Positions 8,671 through 19,000 of a stretch of DNA of 64,000 nt are shown in pieces. The stretch spans positions 2,522,001-2,586,000 of the forward strand of contig NZ_JAIVFP010000001.1 of NCBI RefSeq assembly GCF_022760755.1. The letters run 5' to 3'. Below the pieces are notes generated by a model. That model was not told the DNA's origin. It made no database searches and saw only the letters and a list, made by a program, of their open reading frames with translations. Origin of the DNA: Candidatus Rhodoblastus alkanivorans. Its GTDB lineage: Bacteria; Pseudomonadota; Alphaproteobacteria; Rhizobiales; Beijerinckiaceae. Numbering within the stretch: the stretch's first letter is position 1; every line of letters begins with the position of its first letter. The translations under genes were made by a program, and so were the position numbers.

Positions 8671-8832
8671 CGATATGGGAATGGCGTCATGGGGACGGCG
8701 TCGTGAACCGCCCCGGGTCTGCCGGAAGCCTCAACGCGTGAGAGGATGGGGCCATGCGAGGCAATCGGCGCACCGGCCGGACCAACCCCCGTCGCACAAA
8801 CCTCCAAACGCCGCCGCCGGGCGCATGAAAGG

Positions 8833-9054
8833 CTAGCGGAAGAATTTGATCGTGATCTCCGGGGGCGCTTTCGCGGCGGCTTTCTGAATTTCGTCGACAG
8901 CATTGGCTAATCTATTCGCGTCAATGTTGATTACGACGCCACATCCCGGACAGACCATGCGCTCGCTCAACTTGAGTTGCCCGATTGTCTGTTCGAGCTC
9001 ATGCCCGCAATTCGGGCATTGAAATCCGATCACATGAGCGTTGGAATCCGTCAT
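8833..9054 (-). CDS. Zinc-ribbon protein
   Basis: This 73-residue protein has two CxxC pairs, CPNC at about 13-16 and CPGC at about 35-38, forming a classic zinc ribbon, followed by an amphipathic helix (LANAVDEIQKAAAKA). The ATG at 9054 has a strong AAGGAG seven bases upstream; an in-frame TTG one codon earlier is less likely. Such free-standing ribbons may bind nucleic acid or act as adaptor domains, but nothing here fixes a role. It is the last chromosomal gene before the left end of the island. Confidence 0.8.
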   Translation of the reverse strand: MTDSNAHVIGFQCPNCGHELEQTIGQLKLSERMVCPGCGVVINIDANRLANAVDEIQKAAAKAPPEITIKFFR

Positions 9055-9651
9055 CAAAGAACTCCTTGAACTCAGCGATTGGGTCCGGATCGGAAAGCGG
9101 TGGCTCGGCTTTATTCCGGTGAACCGCTTTCAGCGTTGATTACACCTGCGTTGTCGTCCGCTCATTACACGCCGGGGAAGCCCTGACCATCGATAGCGCT
9201 GGCGTCTTCCTGTTGGCCATTGCGACGTCCTTGGAGCGAACGGGCAGACCCGGACCCGCCCGTCCGACAAGCCCGGGTTCAGAATACGCCGACGGGAACG
9301 GCCCCGAGAAAGCGAATGCGCCAAACCCGCGCAGAAAATCGAACTGTGCGGCGGCTGTCATTTGTGCTCCTCAAGCGCTTGCGACGAGTGGAGGCCTGGT
9401 CACAACGGCTCAAGAGCCCAACGGCCAGCTGATCGAACGTTCTAGCCTCGTCGACGACCAACCTGGTTGCTTCAACGCTTGGCGAGCCACACCTTTTCTA
9501 TATGGGGATGCTGATGGCGTTCGGCCAACTTTAAGTTTGGCGAGCCGCCATGCCCCACCTCCGGTTTCCTCAAACACCTTTACTCGGTGTCCGAAAAACC
9601 GGCAGCAGCTCACTGTTCCCCTCTAAAGCCCTCCAGGGTATCCCATACCCC
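9055..9651. other. Gene-free flank left of the genomic island
   Basis: Nearly 600 bases without a convincing gene. A 26-codon frame on the minus strand (about 9140-9220, starting MANRKTP, with AGGA upstream) vaguely resembles the small MAKGQ gene at 6301 but is too short to support. The rest consists of overlapping motif-free frames. This is likely the sequence that lay just downstream of guaA before island insertion, or the debris of older insertions. Confidence 0.45.
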
Positions 9652-9666
9652 TCACTCCCACTCGAT
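9652..9666. repeat. Left attachment site of the island
   Basis: This 15-base copy of the guaA 3' end is identical to 27431-27445; allowing one mismatch the identity extends to 18 of 19 bases. It lies in otherwise non-coding sequence and reads on the minus strand as codons for the terminal residues of GuaA and its stop. Confidence 0.8.
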
Positions 9667-10016
9667 GGTCAATGGGTTTGGGTTCGCATTGTAGTTATTG
9701 AACTTTCCGCTCACGCTCCACGCCCATACCAACTGCGATACCACCAGGGTAAGGGCGCTGGATTCGCGGATTCTATATGGCGATCCTTCCCGCCATAAAC
9801 GCGCGCGCATCATAAACGAACGTCGGGAGAAGGCGGGCGAAAAGAGGCGGAACTTCGAGAGAATATGGCTCCCCCCACCCGCCTCGTTGAGGCGTGGCCA
9901 AACCCAGCAATTGTCCAACAGCCGGTTGGACGGACCCAGTGTAGGCTGGCGCGCCGCCGTTGGTGATGATGAGAACTACGTTTACGCCATAGCACTATGA
10001 CACGCGAAGAGCGGAA
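9667..10016. other. Left island end, non-coding, with putative integrase arm repeats
   Basis: About 350 bases between the attachment site and the druE stop have no gene. A repeat pair, ATACCAAC at 9726-9733 and ATACCACC at 9738-9745, is spaced by 12 bases and matches a similar pair at the right end of the island. Confidence 0.5.
9726..9745 (+). repeat. Putative left arm-type recombinase sites
   Basis: Two ATACCA-type octamers with 12-base periodicity match the pair at 27295-27314 in 16 of 20 positions, in the same orientation. They lie 60 bases inside the left attachment site. The arm-site role is inferred from position and repetition only. Confidence 0.45.
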
Positions 10017-13000
10017 CTATCGGTGCACAACTATGTAGGAAGGATCGCTAGGCCCCTGGACCACCGCGTTGAGCGCGATCAGCTTCGCGGCCTGGTCCTG
10101 TGGGTCCGCGTCGAAGTCGAAGCGAAGGGGAATGCCCTTCGGACCTGACCAACAGCCAAATCCTTGATCGAAAACCAGCGTCACCGACGTTGAGTCATCG
10201 AAGGTCAGAACCATCTCCCGCGCGTGCCGATCTCTTTTTAGCCTCAACGATCCTTTCAAGCCGAGCTTGGCAGAGACGGCCTCCGTCACTTCGGCGCGGT
10301 CGCCGTCGGATCGCCAATCGTGGCTCACCTGCCAAGGTCGTTTGTCGTCATAGCGGGGATCAGAGCGCCACGGCTCACTCACCAGCAACATTTGCGTTTG
10401 CTCCGCGCTCCCGATGGTCCTGGCAAGCGCCGCAATGCATTCGCAGGCCAAACGGACACTGAGCGGGCATTTCAGATAGCGATCGAAATATTCAACCCTA
10501 ACAAGGCGGCCCGGCCGCCAACCACCCACGCGCTGGAGAAGGGGTTTCACCAGTTCGAGCAAATGTGCACCGAAACTCGAAAGCGAGCCGTCGCATGCCT
10601 TCGTGAAGCTCACGAACGCGGCGTCTGCGCGTGGCTCCAGGATGTCGACAGGCAACGCATCACTATCGACTTTGGCGTCCCAATGCGCGCGCAGGATCGG
10701 CAACTCGGCAGCGACACCCCACCCGGAACCCAGAATACCGGCCTTGCCGTCACGGGTCGCCCAAATCTCTCCAGCCCGACCATTCGCAACGGTGGCGACA
10801 GCGACAGCGCCATTCTCGAAGCGTGGTGCAGCCCCTTGGCACAAGGTAATATCATAGCGGATCGCTAGATCCCGCAACCCCAGCCGCGTCGCATCGTCCA
10901 TTCCCGACAAGGCCGCCTGCGTCAGAACGAGGGTGAGCGGGCGCCCGGAACGCTGAAGAAATGCCGCCAAGCGGAGGAAGTTGCCATCGTGCAACTCGGC
11001 CAGATCGAAAGACTCGCTCCAGACTATTGCGGCTCCGCTCCCCGCCGCCAATTCGTCCGCGAGATCGTCGCTAAAGCTGGCTCCAGGGATGAACAGATCG
11101 GCGGAATCCGGTGCGGCCAGCAAATGCAAGTGACCATCGACAAAGGAAAGCGCGGCCTGCCGGTCGATAATCCGCTGCTGGTCGTGCAGATCGGGTGTCA
11201 GGACGCAAGCGGAACAGCCCTTGACGCAACCATCCACCTTGCAATCGAGCAAGTCGCGGACGGGGTTCAACAGCTTCGCGAACGTGTCCTTTGCTCTTGC
11301 GGAAAAACCGGCACCGCCTGCCGCATGATCGAACAGGAACAGGGTGTGGCTTCGGCCGCCGATCGCGGTCTGCCGAGGCTCAACCCAGAGCCCGACCTCG
11401 TTCAGTTCGACGCCGAGTTCGCGTGTCAGCGCCGTGCGCAACGCCGATCCGAATGCCCATGCGGCGCCCGAATGATCGAGCCCGCTGAGTTGCAACTCAA
11501 ATACGTCGGTGCGGACCTCGTGGCCGAGCAGGAGGTTCTGCTTGATCGCAAATGGCTTCGACGCGCCGGGGCATTTCCCGTCATCGTCGGCTTTTGTGTA
11601 ACGGAGTGGCCTATGCTCGGCGAAGGACGGACTTCCAGGCACACCTTCCGCCTGCGCGCGGCCGCAATGAAGGCATATTGTATAGCCGTTGCCCTGCTCG
11701 CTGCCCGCGCTGGCGTAAAATACCAAGCCGTTCGCGCTCGTGCGGGATCGCCCGAGTTCCGGCACCCGCAACGGATGCCAGCTTGCCCCTCTCGCGGCGA
11801 CAATAGGAGGCTCAGGCGGCACATAGGAGACGATGTCCGCTTCGGCATGTGCAGGCTCCCGTTCTGCTGCGAAGCCGGCTGGCCGCAAATATTCGTGTTG
11901 CCGAAGCGTTTCGCCGGTTGCCCCGCATTCCGGGCATTCTTCGGCCCGACCATGAAGCGTGCCGGCAGCGCCACATGCTTGGCAATGCCAGACAAAGCCC
12001 AGACTTTGGATGTCACGGGAGTCCGATTCCCCCGCAGGCCGCTTCCAGTTGAGCGTGACCCCCGCCGATCGATACACCAGTCCGTCGATCACCACATCTG
12101 CGCCGGGTGCATAGTCCCGCATCGCCTGATCCAGGTTCCGGCTGGCGAAGAAACGACGCCGGAACGGACTGCCTTCCTCGGTATTGCGTTCATCGCTGTC
12201 CGGCTCGTCCTTATGGATGAACTGGACGACGGCGGTGGGGAAGCCGTGCCCCGGAAGCACGCCGCGATTGGACAAGTCGGACAGCAGGAATTCGCCGCAT
12301 AGCCGTTGGAGCTGAAACCCGATCGCTTTCTTCGCTGCATCGCGATCCAGCCCCGCCGCCTGCGATTGCAGGCCATCCCACTCTGCACGGAACGCGGCTT
12401 CGGCCGTTTCGACAGCGGCTGCAACGCCTTCGAACAAACCCGTGTCATTTTCGAGCACCGAGCCGCGCACTAGCTCTCTGGTTGCTTTGGCCATCGTCTC
12501 GTGTGTGCTCGGCTTCGCGAGCCAGGCGCGGAATCCCGCCGATGGCGGATCGGGCAGACGCTCCGTCCGCAGGTCCGCCGGGAACCCGTAAAATGCGCCC
12601 GCCTTGGTCGTGGTCGTGTCGCCATTCTGTTCCCGGACGAACGCCGCCAGCAGCAAGGCGCTGACGTGCCGTTGAACCAGCGGACCCGAGTCCAACGAAA
12701 CGCGCGGCGCGGCGACGGCACGGCTGAGGAAGCTGATCGGCGTGCGGAAAGCTTCCCATTCGATCGGCGTGTCCTTGCAATAGGTGAAAGCTAGCGCTGT
12801 AGCCTGCCGCCGGCGCCCAGCGCGACCAACGCGCTGCCGGTAATTGGCAATTGACGGCGGCACATTGGTCATCATCACCGTCGAGACGCTGCCGATATCG
12901 ACGCCCATCTCCATGGTCGTCGAGCAGTTCAGAATGTTGATCTCACCACGGCGGAACTCGGCCTCGTAATTGCGCAGCCGCCGCGAAGGCTGTTGGGCCG

Positions 13001-16000
13001 AATGTTCCGCCGATCGCGCATAGGGCGATCCCAGCGCAATCCGATCGTGAAGGTTGGTCCACAATCCCGCTGACCGCAAATGACCCACGCGCGCATCATC
13101 CGCCAGCCACTCTCTCACCCCCGTCTCGTCATCCGGCTCGGTCAGGAAAGGGGTGGGATGGCGCGGCAACTCGATAGGCTCCGCGCGGGCGCCTGTTCCG
13201 CGCGTCGATCCGGTTCGCAGACCGTAAGGCGTGTAGCCGCAGAAGGCCGTGTCGAGCACACGCCGCGTGACCGGGCAACGCCATGCCTTTTCCACGGGGG
13301 CGATCAGGGCGTTGCCGAGGTCCAGCCGCAGATCATCACCGCCGCCTGCGGTCATGAACAGCGACCTCAGATCGAACCATGCCTTTTCGAGAAGCTCGTT
13401 GATGATGTCGCGATCACCATGCTCTTCTGGGTTCAGCCCGAGTGCAACCTCCAGCAGGCGAGGAAGCGTGCCGCGCTGCGCAACATAGTCCGGTCGCACT
13501 TGCGGCCACCGAAGTTCCGTTCTTGCAGTGATCGTGTCATTGGGACCGATCAACCGCTTCGGTGGTATGCCCGGCTGCAACCAATGTGCGTCACGTCCGT
13601 CGATCCGGATCGCGAAGTAGTCCCGCACGGCAATGGTGAGGCTCAAATATAGGAAATCGCGCCAGTCCTGGATGGTCTTTCCCTTGGCGCGCAGCGCTTC
13701 CGGCGCTTTTGCCTCGGGCAGATTCTCAATAGCCTGAAAGCGCAGGCTCGCCAGCCCCATGGTCTCAAGCGAATTGGCGCGTCGGGTACGGCGGGCAAGT
13801 TCCCGCAGCAGCATCAATTCGGCAAAACGCTCCGCTCCCTTCACCGGGTCGCCAAAGCGTTCGGGATCGCGTTTGGCCCAAACTCGACGCATCCAATAGC
13901 TGATTTCATCGCGCTCGATCAGACGATTTCGAACAACCTCCCACGGTAGGCCGGCACGGGCCTTGGCCAGATCAGCGCGTTGCGTCTCCAACAGCCGCAA
14001 GGCTGTCTCGGCGCTTGCGCCGACCAGTCGTAAACTTGCGATGGCAGCGTCCAGTTCAGCCAGTTTGGCCGCATTCGCGGGATCGACACGCAAGGAGTCC
14101 TGCGCCGCGAAATAGATCAGCGCGCGCACATGATTTCGCTCGGCAGCGTTTTGCAGCTTCGCGGAGAAACGTGCAGTTCCCTGCCGGCTGTCGGTGAAGG
14201 ACAGCAATTGCCGCCCTTCGGCGGGGGAGGAATGCTCAGCTTCCGGATCAGGCGTCGAGGGTTCAGTGCTTTCGAGCAACACCGGGCTGGCATTGCTCAG
14301 GATCGCGGGCGCGCCGAATCGAAAAGGCCACAAAATGCGCGGTTGCTTTTCCGTGGCCGCCGTCTGGCAGGCGGGACAGAATTCAGGCTCCTCGCGGTCA
14401 TGGCACGACAGAGCAACAAAGCCATCGTGCGGCTGAGCGGCGATGGCGCCGCTGTGCGGATCGACATGTAGCGGGCGAGCATGCGGCAGGGACCGCACGG
14501 CAATAAGGCGTTCGATCCCCGGCGCGGTCGATCGCGCAGCCTCATCATCCGACGATGCAGCGCTTTCCTCTTCTGAATCCCGCGCATAATCGTCTTCGCG
14601 CTCGTCTTCATCACGCGAACGCAGGGTTCGGCTCTCTTCAACGGCATCAAGGAAAGGTTCACCGCAACTTCGGCAGGACACCACGGGCAGCACCCTGCCG
14701 CCGCAAGCCGGGCATTTGCCGAGTGCTTCCGGCAATAGGCCACCAAAGGGCCAACAATCGACCCGATCGGCGCAGTCGGGATTGAGGCAGGTCCACAGTC
14801 CCGGAACCGCCCGATGGAACGCATGGACGCGCAAAGGCAGCAGCCGCTCGCCGCCCTTTTCGGCACGGGCCAGCGCCAGGGCGAGTGCTTCAGGTTCCCC
14901 ACCCGTTTCGCTCAGTTCTCTGGCGACTGTGGACCATGCACGCGCACCGCGCGTGAGTTCGGCCACCTGGTTCTGCACCACCGGATTGCACGCAAGCCGA
15001 TCGAAGGCCGCGTCGGCGTCGAGTTCGGACACGTCGATGCCGCCGAGACTCTTCCCCAGATCGGGTGGCGGCAGGTTCGGTGTACGACGATGGCCGACCA
15101 CGACATGCACACGTTCCTCCGGCGCACCCGACACATCGCGCAGAAAGCGCCGCAGTTCCTCCGTGACATCGGCGCCTTCACCGATTGTCGCCGACGTTGC
15201 GACGAACCGGACTTGATCCGGCGTAACATCGAAGGCCAACAGCACTCGCCGGAGGAGCAACGCAATCTCCGCCGCGTTGGAGCCGGTATAGCTGTGCGCC
15301 TCGTCGAGGATGATCCAGCGCAGCTTGCCCCGCGAGGTGTCCAGAATCGGCCGATCCTTCCGGCGCACCGTCAGATATTCGAGCATCGTCACATTGGTGA
15401 CGAGGATGGGCGGCGGATTGCTCCGCAGGGTGCGACGGCAAAGAATTTGCTCCGGGACGGTGCGCTCATGCGCATCCTTGTCGTCTTCGGGCATTTCACC
15501 GTTATAGAGAGCGTAGCGTATCTTGCCCCCAAACGGCCTGGTCCATTTGCCTAGACGGTCCTGCTGGCTGGCGATCAGCGCATTGAGCGGATAGAGCGCG
15601 ATCGCCCGCACGCCGCTGAGCGGTTCACGCTGGGCCTCCGCCTCTTTCGCCAGATCGTGGAGCAAAGGGACCATGAAACATTCGGTCTTGCCCGAGCCGG
15701 TGCCACTGGTGACGAGGATCGATTGAGGAGTGGGAGCTGTCAGGTGCCGCCAGGCCTCAAGCTGGTGCTTGTAAGGATGCCAATCCTTTCCAATTCGAGG
15801 ATCGCCCGGTTGATCGAGCGCATCGACGACCTTGGGATGCAGCAATGTGCCGGCAAGCGAAGCCAGTGTCGGTTCGGCCTCGACGAAAGGGAATGCAGCT
15901 TCGAGGATCGGCTCCTGGAGCAAGGCTCCCGAAGCGATGTCTCGGCCACCGAATTTGCGCCGAACCTCGGCGGCAAGCGCGGGGTGGTTGAGGCCACTCA

Positions 16001-16070
16001 GGCCAAGGATCGCCTCGACCGACCGTTGGCGGATTTCTTCCACCGCCTGAAAAGGCGTCAACGTGCGCAA
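10017..16070 (-). CDS. druE: DruE: giant DUF1998-type superfamily 2 helicase of Druantia type III
   Basis: This 2017-residue protein is an SF2 helicase of the DUF1998/MrfA type. Walker A SGTGSGKTE lies at about 122-130, DEAH at 256-259 and motif III TSAT at 292-295. A Cys-rich insert (CLNPDC, CPACGG, CRSCGE) follows around 430-480. The second RecA domain has METGVDIG-like EMGVDIGSVS and the motif VI QRVGRAGRR. Downstream are another zinc finger (CQACG/CPECG) and the DUF1998 cysteine cluster after FDHAAGGAGF. Druantia systems are defined by such giant DruE helicases; type III pairs it with DruH, which lies 11 bases upstream here. It probably acts on invading DNA. The start is TTG at 16070 with AGGGGGAA upstream. 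The length is typical, with no truncation. Confidence 0.85.
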   Translation of the reverse strand: MRTLTPFQAVEEIRQRSVEAILGLSGLNHPALAAEVRRKFGGRDIASGALLQEPILEAAFPFVEAEPTLASLAGTLLHPKVVDALDQPGDPRIGKDWHPYKHQLEAWRHLTAPTPQSILVTSGTGSGKTECFMVPLLHDLAKEAEAQREPLSGVRAIALYPLNALIASQQDRLGKWTRPFGGKIRYALYNGEMPEDDKDAHERTVPEQILCRRTLRSNPPPILVTNVTMLEYLTVRRKDRPILDTSRGKLRWIILDEAHSYTGSNAAEIALLLRRVLLAFDVTPDQVRFVATSATIGEGADVTEELRRFLRDVSGAPEERVHVVVGHRRTPNLPPPDLGKSLGGIDVSELDADAAFDRLACNPVVQNQVAELTRGARAWSTVARELSETGGEPEALALALARAEKGGERLLPLRVHAFHRAVPGLWTCLNPDCADRVDCWPFGGLLPEALGKCPACGGRVLPVVSCRSCGEPFLDAVEESRTLRSRDEDEREDDYARDSEEESAASSDDEAARSTAPGIERLIAVRSLPHARPLHVDPHSGAIAAQPHDGFVALSCHDREEPEFCPACQTAATEKQPRILWPFRFGAPAILSNASPVLLESTEPSTPDPEAEHSSPAEGRQLLSFTDSRQGTARFSAKLQNAAERNHVRALIYFAAQDSLRVDPANAAKLAELDAAIASLRLVGASAETALRLLETQRADLAKARAGLPWEVVRNRLIERDEISYWMRRVWAKRDPERFGDPVKGAERFAELMLLRELARRTRRANSLETMGLASLRFQAIENLPEAKAPEALRAKGKTIQDWRDFLYLSLTIAVRDYFAIRIDGRDAHWLQPGIPPKRLIGPNDTITARTELRWPQVRPDYVAQRGTLPRLLEVALGLNPEEHGDRDIINELLEKAWFDLRSLFMTAGGGDDLRLDLGNALIAPVEKAWRCPVTRRVLDTAFCGYTPYGLRTGSTRGTGARAEPIELPRHPTPFLTEPDDETGVREWLADDARVGHLRSAGLWTNLHDRIALGSPYARSAEHSAQQPSRRLRNYEAEFRRGEINILNCSTTMEMGVDIGSVSTVMMTNVPPSIANYRQRVGRAGRRRQATALAFTYCKDTPIEWEAFRTPISFLSRAVAAPRVSLDSGPLVQRHVSALLLAAFVREQNGDTTTTKAGAFYGFPADLRTERLPDPPSAGFRAWLAKPSTHETMAKATRELVRGSVLENDTGLFEGVAAAVETAEAAFRAEWDGLQSQAAGLDRDAAKKAIGFQLQRLCGEFLLSDLSNRGVLPGHGFPTAVVQFIHKDEPDSDERNTEEGSPFRRRFFASRNLDQAMRDYAPGADVVIDGLVYRSAGVTLNWKRPAGESDSRDIQSLGFVWHCQACGAAGTLHGRAEECPECGATGETLRQHEYLRPAGFAAEREPAHAEADIVSYVPPEPPIVAARGASWHPLRVPELGRSRTSANGLVFYASAGSEQGNGYTICLHCGRAQAEGVPGSPSFAEHRPLRYTKADDDGKCPGASKPFAIKQNLLLGHEVRTDVFELQLSGLDHSGAAWAFGSALRTALTRELGVELNEVGLWVEPRQTAIGGRSHTLFLFDHAAGGAGFSARAKDTFAKLLNPVRDLLDCKVDGCVKGCSACVLTPDLHDQQRIIDRQAALSFVDGHLHLLAAPDSADLFIPGASFSDDLADELAAGSGAAIVWSESFDLAELHDGNFLRLAAFLQRSGRPLTLVLTQAALSGMDDATRLGLRDLAIRYDITLCQGAAPRFENGAVAVATVANGRAGEIWATRDGKAGILGSGWGVAAELPILRAHWDAKVDSDALPVDILEPRADAAFVSFTKACDGSLSSFGAHLLELVKPLLQRVGGWRPGRLVRVEYFDRYLKCPLSVRLACECIAALARTIGSAEQTQMLLVSEPWRSDPRYDDKRPWQVSHDWRSDGDRAEVTEAVSAKLGLKGSLRLKRDRHAREMVLTFDDSTSVTLVFDQGFGCWSGPKGIPLRFDFDADPQDQAAKLIALNAVVQGPSDPSYIVVHR

Positions 16071-16081
16071 GCCTATTCCCC

Positions 16082-19000
16082 CTATCGTTCTGTGCCCAGC
16101 AGCGCCGCCGTGATGCCTTCCGCGAAATAGACCGGATCGGCCACCATCGACTCCTTGCAGCGCCGGAGTTGTGTGCGCGTTAACTTGATGTCGGCTTTCG
16201 CTGCGACGGCGGCGGCAATGGGAGCGTCGAGCGCTTCCAGGTGCATTAAATCGAACGTGGCCTTGAACCAGCCGGGAAGACGCGGATCGAGGTCCGGCGT
16301 GCGGAACAGGCTCGTCTGCTTTGGCAGGCCGATCGCCATGTCACCGCGATCGAACGTGCGGCGCACATAGCCTTGGGCGGCATCGCGCATGGAGGGGATC
16401 GACGAAGGTCTTGGGATGAGGCCAGCAGTTGCGAGCATGGTGCCGATCACGGGATCGAGATTGCCGGTGCGAATGGCGGCGCCATCGATGACCTGCTTCC
16501 CCATCGGGGCCGCCCGAGCCAATTCCCAGCCGGCTGCCAGGAGCGGGCTCATCACGCTACGTCCAAGGGCATTGGCAGCCGCGCTCCATGCCGTCAGCGG
16601 CAGTGCCGCCCATAGAAAGGGCAACTCCGTTTCGAGCCGCCAAATACCCCCTTGGGCAGCGTCATCGGCGGACAGCAGCAGACGCGCAAGGACGACCGGC
16701 GCGTCGGAGAGCGCCGCCAGAACGTCAAATGTGGATGCTGGCAAGCCGTCCAACGAACCGATCAGCTTGTTTAGCCATCCAACATCTTCCGCCGCACCAT
16801 CCGTGTCAGCGGCAATCGCGTTCAGGCGCTCAACGATCGCGGCCTGTCGAGCAGATGGCGCGGCGATCACGACCGTCGCGGCCAAGCCATCGCCGGCGGG
16901 TACTGTCTCACCCACGCAAGGAACAATCGATGGCCTCGATCGCACAGCGCGGTCGCTGCGCAAATACACCCACCAAGCGCCGGTCATGCTCTCGGGAAGC
17001 GGTATTGAGCGCCGGTTCAACACATCTTCAAGATCGATCGCAGCCAAACGGCGCTCTTCATAGGGCATCGCAACCGATCGCCCTGCCAAGATCAGCGGCT
17101 CCTCTTCCAACCCAGGTTTCACGACCGATGCCGCGCCGTCCGCGCAACGGACTTCGCGATCAAACAGCTTGATGCGCCAAGGTGGAGCACCATCACCGAT
17201 GCTGAGCGCGACCCAAGCGTCGATCCCGGCAGAAGCAAGATCGCTACGAACCCGATCCGCCAGCGGTCGCAAACCGAGTTCGCGGTCACCAAGCGCATAG
17301 TGTGCTGGATAGCCCTTCTCGGTATTCTTGAGTTCGCAGCACAGCGTGAGTTTGCCCTCACCGAAGGCGACAAGCTCGGCCAGTTCCGCCGGCGTTATCT
17401 CCGATCCTGGCGGCACGATCTTGCCATTCCAATGTGCGATTCCATCGCGCAAGGGGAAAGGCAGGATGATGCGGATCGTGCGCGTGCTGTTTGGTATCCG
17501 AAGCACGAAGGTGACGCGGCGCAGCGGATTGCTGCGGAACAAGAGCGCGAAAACGTTGCCGGAGCGCTGCTCTATATTCAGCCCCGTGGCAGGCTCCGGC
17601 GAGATCGCCAGTTCACCGAACTCCTGAAAGCTATAGCGCCAACCTTCACCCTCACGCTCGCGGACGACACGCGCGGATTGCGGCACAATGGCTGCGCGCA
17701 CACGATCACGAACAAATCCCGTCCGTGCGTCACGCCACATGATGTCGATTGCCGCGAACGGGAGCCGGGAACGCGCCAGTTCTTGCCACGGATCGCCTCG
17801 CGCCCGACGCCAGAGCAGTTCGTTGTCCGCCGGCTTCGTCGAGGTCCGCCCGCGATAGCAAGTGATTGTCGGCGGGCCGGCGAACAGGGAGACGTCGTCC
17901 GCGCTGTCGAAGCCCCGCGGCGACTGGCCGTCGAGTCCTATTCGATCACGCAGTTCCTCATCGACACCTGTTTGGATGCAATAGAGCAGATCGCCGTCCG
18001 TGCTCTCCACCAACACGGATTTATCGGCGAGCCACAAGCCGCGCCCATCTCTCGTCGCGCCGATGCTAGCAGGCGCCCCCTCAACGGCTTCGTCTTCCCA
18101 CCGAACGGACCAATTCTCCGGCGCGGTAACAACGACTCGTTCGGCGCGCAGGCTGGCCGATCCTTGCGCGGCAAGAACCAGAATCGTTGGTCCGCCAGCG
18201 TCTTCAGCATCGATCTCGAATGTAAGGACATCGCTGCGTTCGGGACCGCCGCCGGGCCACGGCATCGTGTGCGCCGCGCCACTAGGCGACTGGATCAACA
18301 CCTCGATGCGCGCTTCCAACGGCACATCGTCCAACTCGGTCCTGCGAGTAAGCGGACGCAGCCGCCAACTATCGCCGTCTTCGCCGGGTGGATCGAGAAA
18401 GGCCAGTTCCTCACCCAGAACCCGCGCCAGAACGCCATAAGGATGGACGCCCAGCCGTGTTCCCCGCACGGCCAGTCCAGCGAGGGCATCCGCCTTGAGT
18501 TCCCCTCCAAGCGACAGCCTGAGCCCCGTGCTCCATTCTTTGACACCTCGCCGCAACACGCGCACGCAGCCCGCGCCTCCGCTTAAGCCGCGTGCAATCT
18601 TTTTGGCGGCAAGCATCCCATCCACCAGCGTGCGCGCCGCATCGGTATCGGCCGCAATCGGCAACTCGTCGCGCCAGCCGGGGCGGACCTGGTCGAGTAC
18701 AGCCGATGGCGCCAAGCTCGGTGCGGTCGCCTCGGCGATGCGCCGCAATTTCACGATCACCAGTGCCAAATCCGCCGCCAATGCGATGAAGGCTTCCTGG
18801 CGGAAGGTGTCGCGCAACTCCTCCTTCGCGGCATCCGCCATGGCGAAAGCGTCGTCGGGCGACGGATCGTTGGTGATGCCGAGCAACCGACCGACAACTT
18901 CGTTCAGATACCGTGACAGCCACCCTTCGCCCGCCTGCAACACACGCACGGGGAAGCCGCCTTCCACGGCGATCGTCAGCAGCCAATGCCGTCCGCTGGC

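Noticed and set aside
9140-9220. 26-codon minus-strand frame starting MANRKTP
   Set aside because: It has an AGGA upstream and slightly resembles the small MAKGQ gene but is too short and ends abruptly; possibly a decayed copy.
9652-9918. Minus-strand frame ending in the GuaA-like residues TIEWE
   Set aside because: Only the last five codons resemble GuaA and these are the attachment-site repeat; the rest is motif-free, so it is not a gene or a second guaA.
10989-12302. 437-codon plus-strand frame inside the druE region
   Set aside because: Antisense to a coherent helicase/DUF1998 sequence; no motif of its own.
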